A DNA stretch of 64,000 nt from Glaciihabitans arcticus (GTDB lineage Bacteria > Actinomycetota > Actinomycetes > Actinomycetales > Microbacteriaceae). A program made the translations under genes and the position numbers. The DNA lies in the NCBI RefSeq assembly GCF_004310685.1, contig NZ_SISG01000001.1:124001-188000 (forward strand), written 5' to 3'. The notes under the pieces were generated by a model. That model ran no database searches. It saw only the letters and a program-made list of their open reading frames with translations, and had not been told where the DNA came from. Below are positions 10,661 through 19,341 of this stretch, in pieces. Every line of letters begins with the position of its first letter. Within the stretch, counting starts at the first letter, position 1.

Positions 10661-11932
10661 TTAATCTTGGTCGAGCACTACGCCGTGCAGGCCGCGAGCG
10701 ATAGCTAGCGCTTCCTCAACGTACCGGCTCTCCGGCCACGCCTTATTCCGAATGTGGCTGGCCCAATCCGATTCGTCCAACCTCGATGACGCGACTAGGT
10801 ACGCGCGATAGGTCTTGGGCACCATGCCACGATCCATAATCACCCATCCCGAATCGAGAACTTCGATGACACCATGAATATCTCTCTCGCCTGTGACGCT
10901 CTGTCGATAACGAGAGGCATACATCAATAAGTCCGAGAGTTGCGTGAGTAGATCACTGCCGAAGTAAAGCTGGTCTCCAGGATAGAGATCTAGACGTATC
11001 AAGACAGTTCCCAGTGCGATGATCACCGCGCCAGCGTCGTTGCTTTCGCCCCACGCAAGAGTCGCAAGAATCACCCCATCAGCCGTCTCCAGTTGCAGAA
11101 TGACCTGCGCACTATCGACCGAGGCCAAGAATCTAACATGCAAGTCGGTTTCCCTTAGCTCGCATCTTGGTCCCGTGGAGCTGATAACACCGGACAGCTT
11201 GGCTTTCATAAGTGCCATGTGAACCAGCTTCGATGTTGGCTGGGTTGCCACTTTCTCATAGAGCGCCTCTTCCTCGAGACGGCGCCTCGCCATGCCTGCC
11301 TGCACAACCTCTGCGATCGATGGGGCTGCATCGATCGATGCGGAGTGCGATAACGTGTCGTCATCTTGGGGCCCCGGTCGTTCGGCTTCTACAGCGAGCC
11401 CATTTCCTCGTCTGGTTGAATCTGTTCTTGGCGCCAGCCGATCATCTTCAATATTTTGCAAGTCTGACTGCGTCTGTCCCACATCACGCTCGGTCAACTT
11501 CACTCGGGCAGAGAGCCGCTCCGTCAAAACATAGAAAAGGCCAAAGAGTACAAAAGCCGTACCGGCGTTTACAAGTAGGTTGCTGAGCCACGGATTTCGC
11601 CATTCCCGGGCGGGAGACGCCACGTCTGAGAAGTAGGAGCCGAAAACGAAGACTACGCCTACGAAGAAGGAACCGATCATCCACCACAAGCGATGACCAC
11701 GAAGCCACCGACCCCACTTCGCTTTCAGAACGTTGAGAGCGGCTGCGCGCCTGGCTTTCTTTGCCTTGGAGTGGGCTTCAGCGCTTAGCTGAAACTCCGC
11801 ATCAGCGGCGCGTTTCTCAGCATCCGCGCGCTCTTTAGCCCGCCGGTCTTCTAATTCTTCCCTTGAATCCATATTCAGTTGCGTTCTAACAAGTCGGCTG
11901 ATGCGAATGTGGAAAAGGAGGCGCAGTGACAC
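10661..11932 (-). CDS. Two-helix membrane protein with coiled-coil N-terminus, unknown function
   Basis: A 423-residue protein I do not recognise. It has a charged, Ala/Glu/Lys/Arg-rich segment likely to form a coiled coil (about residues 22-72), then two membrane helices (WWMIGSFFVGVVFVFGSYF near 83-102 and LLVNAGTAFVLFGLFYVL near 117-135), a disordered linker, and a soluble C-terminal domain of about 200 residues. The GTG start at 11932 is supported by a GGAGG exactly six bases upstream; a later ATG at 11872 has no such site. It is convergent with the DUF2290-like gene (23 bases between stops) and shares the island's lower GC. An envelope-anchored sensor or effector is conceivable but unsupported. 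Confidence 0.55.
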   Translation of the reverse strand: MSLRLLFHIRISRLVRTQLNMDSREELEDRRAKERADAEKRAADAEFQLSAEAHSKAKKARRAAALNVLKAKWGRWLRGHRLWWMIGSFFVGVVFVFGSYFSDVASPAREWRNPWLSNLLVNAGTAFVLFGLFYVLTERLSARVKLTERDVGQTQSDLQNIEDDRLAPRTDSTRRGNGLAVEAERPGPQDDDTLSHSASIDAAPSIAEVVQAGMARRRLEEEALYEKVATQPTSKLVHMALMKAKLSGVISSTGPRCELRETDLHVRFLASVDSAQVILQLETADGVILATLAWGESNDAGAVIIALGTVLIRLDLYPGDQLYFGSDLLTQLSDLLMYASRYRQSVTGERDIHGVIEVLDSGWVIMDRGMVPKTYRAYLVASSRLDESDWASHIRNKAWPESRYVEEALAIARGLHGVVLDQD

Positions 11933-12107
11933 GTGGATCCTCCAGGCCCCAGTTCGACTCTTCTCGTTGTGGAATGGGCGCGAAGTGGGGCATTGTCAAA
12001 TTATGGTGGATTTGTTCACGGGCTGGATGCGGAGGGCTAATTCTTTGGCGCGATTCGAAAGTTGCATGCGCAACATGCGACGAGCGTGCCAAAAGTTTGT
12101 AACCGAC

Positions 12108-12113
12108 TAGCCT
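12108..12113 (+). promoter_or_regulatory. -10 box of leaderless kinase transcript
   Basis: TAGCCT, six bases (GAGACT) before GTG 12120; there is no ribosome binding site. The spacer 11933-12107 between the island and this gene holds no other convincing feature. Confidence 0.5.
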
Positions 12114-12119
12114 GAGACT

Positions 12120-13616
12120 GTGTCGACGCTCAGTGATCTTGTCCAGGCCCAGGGGCGTTCGACCGACGCCGACATCGAGTGGCTGCACCTCCTGGTCGGG
12201 GACTGGCAGCTCATCGCGGACCTCGCGTTCGCCGACATCGTGCTGTGGGTGCCCAGCGCCGAGGGCAGTTTCGTCGCCGTCGCGCACGCCCGCCCCTCCA
12301 GCTCGGCCACCCTCTTCTACCGCGACTTCGTCGGCCAGGCCATCAAGCCCGAGTGGAAGCAGCAGGTCACCCAGAGCTTCGACACCTGTAGCATCATCGA
12401 CTCCGGTGCACCCACCTGGTACGAGGAGACCCCCACGCGCGTGCGCGCCGTTCCCGTCGTGCGCCGGCTCTCGCCGAGCGGCAAGCAGGTCTCCGACGCG
12501 CCCGTCGCCATCATCACCCGCCACACCAACCTGAGCGAGGCGCGCACCCCCAGCCGCCAGGAGCTCACCTTCAACGAGTGCGCCAACGACGTGTTCCTGA
12601 TGATCGCGAGCGGCGACTTCCCCGACCTGGGGGCGCCCACCGGCCCGCGCCGTGGCGCCCCACGCGCATCCGACGGCCTCATTCGCCTGGATATCGACGG
12701 CAACGTCACCTTCGCCTCACCGAACGCGCTGAGCGCCTTCAACCGCATGGGCTTCGCCGGCGAGCTCGAGGGCGAGTCCCTCGCCGAGGTCACCACCGGA
12801 CTGCTGCACGGCCGGCTCGTGGTCGACGAATCGCTGCCGCTCGTCGTCACGGGACGCGCACCGTGGCGCACGGATATCGAGGCTCGCGGCGTAACCGTCT
12901 CGGTACGCGCCATCCCGATTCGCAATCGCGGTGAACGCATCGGAGCCATGGTGCTCTGCCGCGATGTCACCGAGGTGCGGCACCAGGAGCGCGAGCTCAT
13001 CACCAAGGATGCGACGATCCGCGAGATCCACCACCGGGTCAAGAACAACCTGCAGACCGTGGCATCGCTGCTCAGGATCCAGGCCCGACGCACCCACAGC
13101 GACGTCGCGCGCGAGGCGCTCGGCCAGGCCATGCGTCGCGTCGCCGCCATCGCCGTGGTGCACGACACCCTGAGCGAGGGCCTCAACCAGAACGTCGACT
13201 TCGACGTCGTGTTCGACCGGGTGCTGCTGCTGATCGCCGAGGTCGCGTCCAGTCACAACACCACCGTGCATCCCAAATCGAGCGGCAGCTTCGGCAACCT
13301 GCCCAGCGAGTACGCCACCCCCCTCGCCCTCGCCCTCACTGAGCTCGTGACCAACGCGGTCGAGCACGGCCTGGCAGGCAAGACCGATGGCGAAGTCGAG
13401 ATCGTCGCGCATCGGGATGACGTGATGCTCAGCGTCAAGGTGCGCGATAACGGTGTGGGGCTGCCCGAGGGCAAGGTCGGCTCGGGTCTCGGCACGCAGA
13501 TCGTGCGCACGCTCATTCAGGGCGAGCTCGGCGGCACCATCGACTGGCACACGCTGATGGGTTCGGGCACCGAGGTGACCATCGAGATCCCGGCGACCTG
13601 GCTGACCCGCACCTAG
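12120..13616 (+). CDS. PdtaS-like sensor histidine kinase (HisKA_2 type)
   Basis: A 498-residue cytosolic kinase without membrane segments. An N-terminal GAF-like sensor region (about 1-150) is followed by a PAS-like domain (about 180-285), then the HisKA_2 box EIHHRVKNNLQTVASLLRIQ with the phospho-acceptor His at 304/305, and an HATPase domain with ALTELVTNAVEHGL (N box) and VRDNGVGLPEG (G1 box). This layout matches mycobacterial PdtaS, which phosphorylates the antitermination regulator PdtaR; no pdtaR is visible here. The start is GTG. A hairpin follows the stop. It neighbours whiB1, a frequent actinobacterial arrangement. Confidence 0.88.
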   Translation: MSTLSDLVQAQGRSTDADIEWLHLLVGDWQLIADLAFADIVLWVPSAEGSFVAVAHARPSSSATLFYRDFVGQAIKPEWKQQVTQSFDTCSIIDSGAPTWYEETPTRVRAVPVVRRLSPSGKQVSDAPVAIITRHTNLSEARTPSRQELTFNECANDVFLMIASGDFPDLGAPTGPRRGAPRASDGLIRLDIDGNVTFASPNALSAFNRMGFAGELEGESLAEVTTGLLHGRLVVDESLPLVVTGRAPWRTDIEARGVTVSVRAIPIRNRGERIGAMVLCRDVTEVRHQERELITKDATIREIHHRVKNNLQTVASLLRIQARRTHSDVAREALGQAMRRVAAIAVVHDTLSEGLNQNVDFDVVFDRVLLLIAEVASSHNTTVHPKSSGSFGNLPSEYATPLALALTELVTNAVEHGLAGKTDGEVEIVAHRDDVMLSVKVRDNGVGLPEGKVGSGLGTQIVRTLIQGELGGTIDWHTLMGSGTEVTIEIPATWLTRT

Positions 13617-13650
13617 CCGCTCCGAGAACAACGCGCCGCCAACGAAGAAA

Positions 13651-13679
13651 CCCGCAGCCCCGGGTAAGGGGACTGCGGG
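13651..13679. terminator. Terminator-like hairpin between kinase and whiB1
   Basis: Inverted repeat CCCGCAGCCCC / GGGGACTGCGGG with a one-base bulge, between two convergent genes. It could serve both strands; there is no T-run. Confidence 0.55.
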
Positions 13680-13726
13680 CCGTGTTGCTGCTGCTAGGCG
13701 GTTGTGATCTTCGTAGAAATTTGTGG

Positions 13727-13975
13727 TTAGGAAGCGCGGCGGGCGCGTGCGGCGCGACGCTTGAGGGCGCGGCGCTCGTCTTCGCTGAGGCCGCCCCAGA
13801 CGCCGGAGTCCTGTGAGGTCTCGAGCGCGTACTGCAGGCACATCTCGGTGACGGTGCAACGACCGCATACAGCCTTGGCCTTGTCGATCTGGTCGACGGC
13901 CGGTCCGGTGTTTCCGACGGGGAAGAAAAGCTCGGGGTCGGCCGTGAGGCAGGCGGCTTTGTCGCGCCAGTCCAT
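13727..13975 (-). CDS. whiB1: WhiB1-type iron-sulfur transcription regulator
   Basis: An 82-residue WhiB protein. The four cluster-ligand cysteines are at C9, C37, C40 and C46 (C-x2-C-x5-C), the same spacing as mycobacterial WhiB1, followed by the GVWGGLSEDERR turn and a basic Lys/Arg-rich tail for DNA binding. WhiB1 binds a nitric-oxide-sensitive [4Fe-4S] cluster and the primary sigma factor. The start at 13975 was chosen over an upstream in-frame start because AGGAG lies five bases before it and family members begin (M)DWRxxAAC. About 180 bases upstream are non-coding and presumably hold its promoter. Confidence 0.95.
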   Translation of the reverse strand: MDWRDKAACLTADPELFFPVGNTGPAVDQIDKAKAVCGRCTVTEMCLQYALETSQDSGVWGGLSEDERRALKRRAARARRAS

Positions 13976-14155
13976 GATGCTCCTAGGTGTAGTTTGCTCG
14001 CACGCCAAAAAATCTACGCGTCTGCATGGGTGATGCCCTGTGCTTCGGATGGGAAGGGCAAGAGTTTGGGATCCACCCACGACCTTGTAGGAGTCAAATC
14101 AACCTCCAATAGACTCTCATAACGGAGAAAGCAAATCAATGGTTTTGTATGGGAT

Positions 14156-14611
14156 ATGGCTGTGAACGTGACCCCCAATAGCGTGCTGGACAGCGGGGAC
14201 TCCCCGCCACTACGGCCTCGTCACCCTCAGGTTGTGGCGCTCGTCGTTGTGCTCGCTCTCGAATTCGTTGCCCTCGTGGGAATCACGGTGTTCCTGGTCT
14301 TCGAGCTTCTCGTGGCCGCGCCCGAGAGCTACGCGAGCGCCATCGCGCTGACCGTCGTGGTGGCTTTGGCCGCCCTGTGGCTGGGTGCGATCGTCGTCGG
14401 CGCGTGGCGCGGCGGGTCGTGGACGCGAGGCGCATCCATCGTCGTGCAGGTGCTTCTGGTGTCGGTCGCGCTCGGCAGCTTTCAGGGCTTCCTGCCACGA
14501 CCGGACATCGGTTGGATCCTGCTGCTGCCCGCGATCGCGGTGTTTGTGCTGCTCTTCAGGTCACCGGTGCGGGCGCACCTTCGCCCGCCGCTAGGCGACG
14601 ACGAGGCCTAG
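14156..14611 (+). CDS. Four-helix membrane protein, unknown function
   Basis: A 151-residue hydrophobic protein with four predicted membrane segments (around residues 24-52, 61-83, 92-112 and 118-135) and short termini. I do not recognise a family beyond a generic small actinobacterial membrane protein. Its 3' end overlaps the 3' end of the convergent bcp gene by 21 bases. Start choice is uncertain: ATG 14156 has no clear ribosome binding site, and GTG 14162 is an alternative. Confidence 0.7.
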   Translation: MAVNVTPNSVLDSGDSPPLRPRHPQVVALVVVLALEFVALVGITVFLVFELLVAAPESYASAIALTVVVALAALWLGAIVVGAWRGGSWTRGASIVVQVLLVSVALGSFQGFLPRPDIGWILLLPAIAVFVLLFRSPVRAHLRPPLGDDEA

Positions 14612-15070
14612 CTTCTTGCGCAGCATGCTGAGGTGGCCGGTCGCCTTCACGTTGTATAGCGCGAGCTGCACGGTGCCGTCTTCGTTGATGACGAAGGTCG
14701 AACGCAGCGTGCCGGTCACGATCTTGCCGTAGAGGCTCTTCTCGCCCCACGCGCCGTAGGCCTTGTGCACGTCGAGGTCCTGGTCACTGAGCAGCGGGAA
14801 GGTCAGGTGCTGTTCGTCGCGGAATCGGACGAGGTCGGCGACCGGATCCTTCGAGACACCGAGCACGCTGTAGCCCTCGCGCTCGAGCGCGCTCAGGTTG
14901 TCGCGGAAGTCGCAGGCCTGCGTGGTGCAGCCCGGCGTGGAGGCCGCCGGGTAGAAGTAGAGGATGACCTTTCGCCCGGCGAAGTCGCTGAGGGCGACGG
15001 CGTTGCCGTCCTGGTCGCTGAGGGAGAAAGCGGGGGCAACAGCACCGGTTTCGAGTCGTGTTCCGGTCAT
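14591..15070 (-). CDS. bcp: Thiol peroxidase Bcp/PrxQ
   Basis: A 159-residue peroxiredoxin that reduces hydrogen peroxide and organic hydroperoxides with thioredoxin. The peroxidatic Cys is C48 in YPAASTPGCTTQACDFRD and the likely resolving Cys is C53, the five-residue spacing of the PrxQ/Bcp subgroup. SVLGVSKDPV and FPLLSDQD are the expected family stretches, so the protein appears complete. The ATG at 15070 places the start just before the TSA domain; an upstream in-frame start would add 15 unrelated residues. Its end overlaps that of the neighbouring membrane-protein gene. Confidence 0.93.
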   Translation of the reverse strand: MTGTRLETGAVAPAFSLSDQDGNAVALSDFAGRKVILYFYPAASTPGCTTQACDFRDNLSALEREGYSVLGVSKDPVADLVRFRDEQHLTFPLLSDQDLDVHKAYGAWGEKSLYGKIVTGTLRSTFVINEDGTVQLALYNVKATGHLSMLRKKLGLVVA

Positions 15071-15152
15071 GGATGCTCCTGGTTGAGTTGCGGTTCGCGA
15101 GGGGGTTTTTCCCATGCTAATCTTGCTAGTCGGTTCGGGTATCCCGAACTAC

Positions 15153-15228
<76 letters not shown>

Positions 15229-15230
15229 AC

Positions 15231-15258
15231 GGGTCCCGCTTCGGCGGGGCCCTTTTGT
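15231..15258 (+). terminator. tRNA-Lys terminator
   Basis: GGGTCCCGC / GCGGGGCCC stem with a TTCG tetraloop, followed by TTTTGT. It begins two bases after the tRNA CCA. Confidence 0.88.
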
Positions 15259-15284
15259 GTCCCGCTCGGTCGTTTTGCGTCCCG

Positions 15285-15290
15285 TACAGT
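15285..15290 (+). promoter_or_regulatory. -10 box of leaderless small gene
   Basis: TACAGT, six bases before ATG 15297. Confidence 0.4.
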
Positions 15291-15296
15291 CGGAGC

Positions 15297-15428
15297 ATGA
15301 AACCCCGTGACGAATTCTTCGATCGCGAGGCTCGCTACTCGCTCGGCGTCGACGAGGAGTGCCGCAGGCACAAGCGCGACGACCTGCTCATGATCCAGCC
15401 CGGCATGAACCGGGGAACGGCGGTCTGA
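15297..15428 (+). CDS. 43-residue protein, possible internally deleted remnant
   Basis: A short reading frame starting MKPRDEFFDREARYSLGVDE and continuing ECRRHKRDDLLMIQPGMNRG. From memory, actinobacteria carry an unnamed family of about 85-90 residues that begins and ends very much like this. Here the two conserved ends are joined directly, as if about 40 central codons had been lost in frame. It keeps a start, a possible -10 box at leaderless spacing, and a stop, so it may still be translated. Whether it is functional is unknown. It lies just after the tRNA terminator and runs convergent to the next gene. Confidence 0.5.
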   Translation: MKPRDEFFDREARYSLGVDEECRRHKRDDLLMIQPGMNRGTAV

Positions 15429-15448
15429 ATCCCCACGTCCGAGGTCAT

Positions 15449-15814
15449 TCACTCGGGCGAGGGGGTGGAGGGGACCTTTGTGCGCATGCGGCGCGTGATC
15501 AGCGTCGGGCCGAACAGCACCGAGATCAGACCGCCGTACAGAAAAACCGTCGGCAGAGGGTTGGGGTTCGGTTGCTCGTAGCTGGACTCGTCCGCCATCG
15601 TCCAATTGCAGGCCATGCCGAACGGGAAGTAGCTGATCGCCTGTCCGTTGAACTGGCCTTCGGGGCTGGGATGCAACCCTTCCGGCGGAAACTGCTTAGA
15701 GTAGCAATTCTCGCCGGGATCACCAACGCTCTGCTGGATGACGATTCCGAAGGCCACGACGATCGAGAAGAGTCCCGCGGTGGTCGCGAGAGCGATCCGT
15801 CCGAGTCGGCTCAT
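15449..15814 (-). CDS. Small membrane protein coupled to upstream lipoprotein gene
   Basis: Predicted 121 residues, unknown function. There is one membrane helix near the N-terminus (IALATTAGLFSIVVAFGIVI) and a second near residue 92 (FLYGGLISVLFGPTLI), with an extracytoplasmic stretch between that holds two cysteines and could form a disulfide. The ATG at 15814 overlaps the stop of the upstream lipoprotein gene (ATGA), so the two are very likely co-translated; this decided the start over a GTG 18 bases earlier. The shared operon suggests a joint envelope role. Confidence 0.7.
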   Translation of the reverse strand: MSRLGRIALATTAGLFSIVVAFGIVIQQSVGDPGENCYSKQFPPEGLHPSPEGQFNGQAISYFPFGMACNWTMADESSYEQPNPNPLPTVFLYGGLISVLFGPTLITRRMRTKVPSTPSPE

Positions 15815-17055
15815 TTCCCCTGCTCCAGGCACGTCGTCATCGCCGTGATACGAACGCCCTCGGTGGTGCCACGGATGGTTGCCTGCTCAATCCGCTGCAC
15901 GGTGCTGGGCGAGTAGATCGACGTGCCCGTCGCCTGCTCGGTGTGTTCGAGGCCACTCGCCTTCCAGAACCGTGTGACGGCTTTGTAGGCGGGCTCGGCG
16001 GAATCCGCGTACTCGAAGACGGGCAGCAGGAGGGTGCCCTGCACCTGCACTCCGTCAGCTCCGGTGGAGCACTCACCAACGAATACCTCGGGAGTTCCGG
16101 GGACACCGGAGGCTTCGGCCGAATTGAGGAGGAATTGCGTGAGCAGCTCCGTGTCGGCCGCGACCTGCGCCGCCCGGGCCACTTCGTCAATCGGGGCCGG
16201 GGTGGGTTCGAAGAGGGCCAGGTCGTCGGGTTCGGCTGAGCCGAGGGGGAGTCCGACGTAGCCGGTGATGCTCTCCGTGTCGGAGTGGACGAAGAATACG
16301 GTTCGCGGTCGTCCCGGAGTCTCGTCGCCGGTCAGCGCAGCGAGCGATCGCGCTATCACCCCTGGTGAGGATGCGTTCACCGTCAGGTGGGGTCGCGGGG
16401 ACTGCTCGCGCGGTTCCACTGAACTGATCCGGTCGACGCGAGGCCGTGCCTCCTCGAGGTAATCGATCAGAGCGTCGGAGGGTCCGGCGGCCGAGACAGA
16501 GACGTTGAGGTCGAACCCCTCCCAACTGACCGACACCGCATCGAAGGGGTCGGAAGTGAGCGTGCCGGATTCGCGAAGGGCGGCGACCGCGGAGGCCACT
16601 CGAATCTCTGACGCGACCTGCACGGAATCGCTTGTCGGATCCATCCTGACCGAGTCGACCATGGGAAGCGCACGCAGCACCGCAGCTCGCTCTACCTCCC
16701 GCGAATTCTCCAGGGTGACCGCGGCCACGCCCGGACCCTTCGGCACAAAGAGCGTGCTGCTGAGTCGCAGGCCCGTCGGCGAGGGAACCGCCGCGATGAG
16801 ATCGGGAAGTGTCGCCAGGTCATCCGCACGGGCCGCCGTGACGACCAGACGAAGGTAGAACTCGCCGGGCCTGTCCTTTTCGTCTACCGCGTCGACTTCC
16901 GCGACGACTTTGGTGACGCCGGGCAGTGCGCGGATCTCCGCCTCGAACTCCCGCGCCGCCGCGACGGACTGGGCAGGAGGCTGCGGAAGAGGTGAACACC
17001 CGGTCATCAGCAACGCTCCGCTCAACACGAGCGAGACGAGCAGCCGGGAGATCAT
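15811..17055 (-). CDS. Secreted lipoprotein, unknown function
   Basis: Predicted 414 residues. The N-terminus MISRLLVSLVLSGALLMTGC has a basic start, a hydrophobic core and the lipobox LMTGC, so the mature protein is lipid-anchored outside the membrane. The rest is soluble, rich in Ala, Val and Asp, with repeating segments of the kind LPGVTKVVAEVDAVDEK and LRALPMVDSVRMDPTSDS, suggesting several related alpha/beta subdomains. I do not recognise the family. The start at 17055 was chosen for the signal peptide; the 80 upstream in-frame residues are not signal-like. It is coupled to the small membrane protein downstream. Confidence 0.75.
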   Translation of the reverse strand: MISRLLVSLVLSGALLMTGCSPLPQPPAQSVAAAREFEAEIRALPGVTKVVAEVDAVDEKDRPGEFYLRLVVTAARADDLATLPDLIAAVPSPTGLRLSSTLFVPKGPGVAAVTLENSREVERAAVLRALPMVDSVRMDPTSDSVQVASEIRVASAVAALRESGTLTSDPFDAVSVSWEGFDLNVSVSAAGPSDALIDYLEEARPRVDRISSVEPREQSPRPHLTVNASSPGVIARSLAALTGDETPGRPRTVFFVHSDTESITGYVGLPLGSAEPDDLALFEPTPAPIDEVARAAQVAADTELLTQFLLNSAEASGVPGTPEVFVGECSTGADGVQVQGTLLLPVFEYADSAEPAYKAVTRFWKASGLEHTEQATGTSIYSPSTVQRIEQATIRGTTEGVRITAMTTCLEQGK

Positions 17056-17113
17056 CCCATAAGTTGAGCACGCGTCATCCCGAGGCGCGTCATCCCCGCG
17101 AATGACAAACGAG

Positions 17114-18154
17114 CTAGAGCTCCGTCTTCCACGCGCCCATGGTCGCCCAGGGGGTGAACCCGACTGCTTCGTTGACGGCGAGCATGTGAACGTTATCCAC
17201 AGCATTCGACGTCGTGATGGCGGGATGCCCCGGCGCGAACTCGTCGAGAGCCGCGATATTCGCCACCTTGAGCAGCATGCCCAGCCGGTGACCACGGTGC
17301 GCCTTCATGACGATCGTGTTGCCCTGCGCCACGGCACGTTCGGTCTCGGGTGGCACGTCCAGCTCGGTGTAGCCGGCGACCTCACCCGAAGGTGCGTGGT
17401 GCACCATCGCGACGACCATCGTGCTGGGCGACAGCTCGTACGCGTCGTCGTCGGCCCGCACGCGCTCGGCGGTCCAGATGCTCGCGGTGTCCATGCCCGC
17501 GCTGGGGGCATCGGTTCCCATGCTCTGCCGCAGTTGTGCCATGTCCTCGAGCAGGTGCTCGGGGGTGCGGCCCGTGTAGGTGAGCACGGTGAAGTCGGGG
17601 CCGGCGGCATCCCGCGCCTGCTGGAGTTGCGCCGTAACGTCGACGGGGAGGTCCAGGCGGCTCATGCGCCCGACCTGCTCGAGCACGTAGCCGTGCTTCA
17701 GCAGGAATGCGCTCGACGCGGTGTCGCGCGGCACGGCGCCGAAGCCGGTCGGCGACGGGATGACGTCAGTCGTGTCCGAGAACGCCTCCGTCGCGTACTT
17801 CTGTATGGAGGTCTTGCCCTCCTCACGGGCCCACGCCACGAGTTGCTCGTGCAGGGCCGAGCCGATGCCGTGCCCGCGAAACTCTGGCAGGACCTCCACG
17901 GAGACCCACGCCGCCGAGGCGTCCGATTCGGTCTCGTACACGCCGCGGCCGACGATCTCGCCGTCGACCCGGGCGAGCACCCCGTGCTTGACCTCGAGCG
18001 GGTTCTGCCACCTGGGCAGCAGTTCCTCGGGCTCACGTGACAGGTCGCGGTTGCCCACGAACTCGGCGATGACGTCGTTGCGGAGATCGACCTGGGCGAC
18101 CCAGTCAGGAGTGATCTCGGCGGGGACGATGAGTTCTTCAACCGTGAAGTTCAT
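17114..18154 (-). CDS. Protein with two GNAT acetyltransferase domains
   Basis: A 346-residue protein with two tandem GNAT folds. The first has the acetyl-CoA loop VLPEFRGHGIGSALHEQL (near residues 87-104). The second has HRGHRLGMLLKVANIAAL (near 284-301), the usual Q/R-x-x-G-x-G/A pattern. Tandem GNAT proteins include mycothiol synthase, but the rest does not look like MshD, so the substrate is unknown. It is transcribed divergently from the flavin oxidase gene; the 68-base gap presumably holds both promoters. The ATG start is supported by the conserved N-terminal domain rather than by a clear ribosome binding site. Confidence 0.82.
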   Translation of the reverse strand: MNFTVEELIVPAEITPDWVAQVDLRNDVIAEFVGNRDLSREPEELLPRWQNPLEVKHGVLARVDGEIVGRGVYETESDASAAWVSVEVLPEFRGHGIGSALHEQLVAWAREEGKTSIQKYATEAFSDTTDVIPSPTGFGAVPRDTASSAFLLKHGYVLEQVGRMSRLDLPVDVTAQLQQARDAAGPDFTVLTYTGRTPEHLLEDMAQLRQSMGTDAPSAGMDTASIWTAERVRADDDAYELSPSTMVVAMVHHAPSGEVAGYTELDVPPETERAVAQGNTIVMKAHRGHRLGMLLKVANIAALDEFAPGHPAITTSNAVDNVHMLAVNEAVGFTPWATMGAWKTEL

Positions 18155-18222
18155 GATGGAAAACCACCCTAGACCCGGACGATATCGTGAGAGGCGACAG
18201 TTCGATAACGACCGGAGGATCC

Positions 18223-19341
18223 ATGCTCGAGCAGGTGGAGGTCGTCGTCATCGGCGGTGGCGCGATGGGGTCGGCCGCGGCGCGGGCACTCGCCCTGCGC
18301 GGTCGCGAGGTGCTGCTGCTCGAGCGGTTCGGGCCGGGGCACAAGAACGGGGCGTCGCACGGCGCATCCCGAAACTTCAACACCGCCTATGCCGACCCGG
18401 ACTATGTCGACCTGCTGGTCGAGGCGCTGCCCGCGTGGCGCGAGCTCGAGCGGGAGACCAGAACTCCGCTGCTCGATCTCGTCGGCCTCGTGAACCACGG
18501 GGCCAACCCCGACTTCGACGACACGTTCGCAGCGATGGATCACGCGGGCTTCGAACCCGAGTTCCTCGACCCGGCCGAGGCTTCGCGACGCTGGCCTGGC
18601 ATCCGCTTCGACGGACGGGTGCTGTTCACGCCGCAGGGTGGTCGCGTCAATGCCGACGCTGCCGTGACTGCTCTGCAGCGCTCGGCCGCGACCCACGGCG
18701 CGACGGTGCTGCACAATGCGCGCGTTCTCGAACTCACCGTGCGAGGTGTGGATGACGTCCTTCTCCGCTACGAGACCCCGCAGGGCGTGCACGAGATCAC
18801 CGCCCGAACGGCGGTCGTCACCGTGGGTGCGTGGACCGACAAGCTCCTCGGCACCGTGGCACATCCCCGGCTCGTGGTCACGCAGGAGCAGCCCGCGCAC
18901 TTCGCCGTGCGCGACGCTTCGATCGCCTGGCCGAGCTTCAACCACACTCCGACCGCGGGCGACGCCGACTACGACTACTGGCGCTCGCCGATTTACGGCA
19001 TGCTCACACCGGGCGAGGGTGTGAAGGCCGGCTGGCACGGGGTCGGCCCGGTGGTCGATCCGGATGCCCGCGACTTCCTGCCCGAGCCCCAGCAGCTCGC
19101 CGCGCTGCAGCGCTACGCGCGAGACTGGCTGCCCGGCGTCGACCCCGACGAGTTCGCCGCCATCAGCTGCACGTACACGACCACCCCCGACTCGAACTTC
19201 GTACTCGACCGGATCGGGCCGCTCGTGATCGGCGCAGGCTTCTCGGGTCACGGCTTCAAGTTCACGCCCGCGGTCGGGCGGGTGCTCGCCGACCTGGTGG
19301 AGCGCCGCGCGGCGCCCGCGCTGTTCTCGCTGGGCCGCTAG
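18223..19341 (+). CDS. FAD-dependent amine oxidase, SolA/monomeric sarcosine oxidase family
   Basis: A 372-residue flavoprotein that should oxidise a secondary N-methyl amino acid (sarcosine or N-methyltryptophan type) to an imine with hydrogen peroxide release. The Rossmann FAD motif VVVIGGGAMGSAAARAL lies at residues 6-22. The motif SCTYTTTPDSNFVLD contains C316, equivalent to the cysteine that covalently binds FAD in monomeric sarcosine oxidase. The GFSGHGFKFTPAVGR stretch near the C-terminus is also typical. The ATG at 18223 has GGAGG five bases upstream; an earlier in-frame ATG lacks this. Exact substrate is not determinable. Confidence 0.87.
   Translation: MLEQVEVVVIGGGAMGSAAARALALRGREVLLLERFGPGHKNGASHGASRNFNTAYADPDYVDLLVEALPAWRELERETRTPLLDLVGLVNHGANPDFDDTFAAMDHAGFEPEFLDPAEASRRWPGIRFDGRVLFTPQGGRVNADAAVTALQRSAATHGATVLHNARVLELTVRGVDDVLLRYETPQGVHEITARTAVVTVGAWTDKLLGTVAHPRLVVTQEQPAHFAVRDASIAWPSFNHTPTAGDADYDYWRSPIYGMLTPGEGVKAGWHGVGPVVDPDARDFLPEPQQLAALQRYARDWLPGVDPDEFAAISCTYTTTPDSNFVLDRIGPLVIGAGFSGHGFKFTPAVGRVLADLVERRAAPALFSLGR

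Noticed and set aside
11901-12110. Short + strand frame between the island and the kinase
   Set aside because: It overlaps the start of the reverse-strand membrane protein, has no start signals and no recognisable content; it is more likely spacer.
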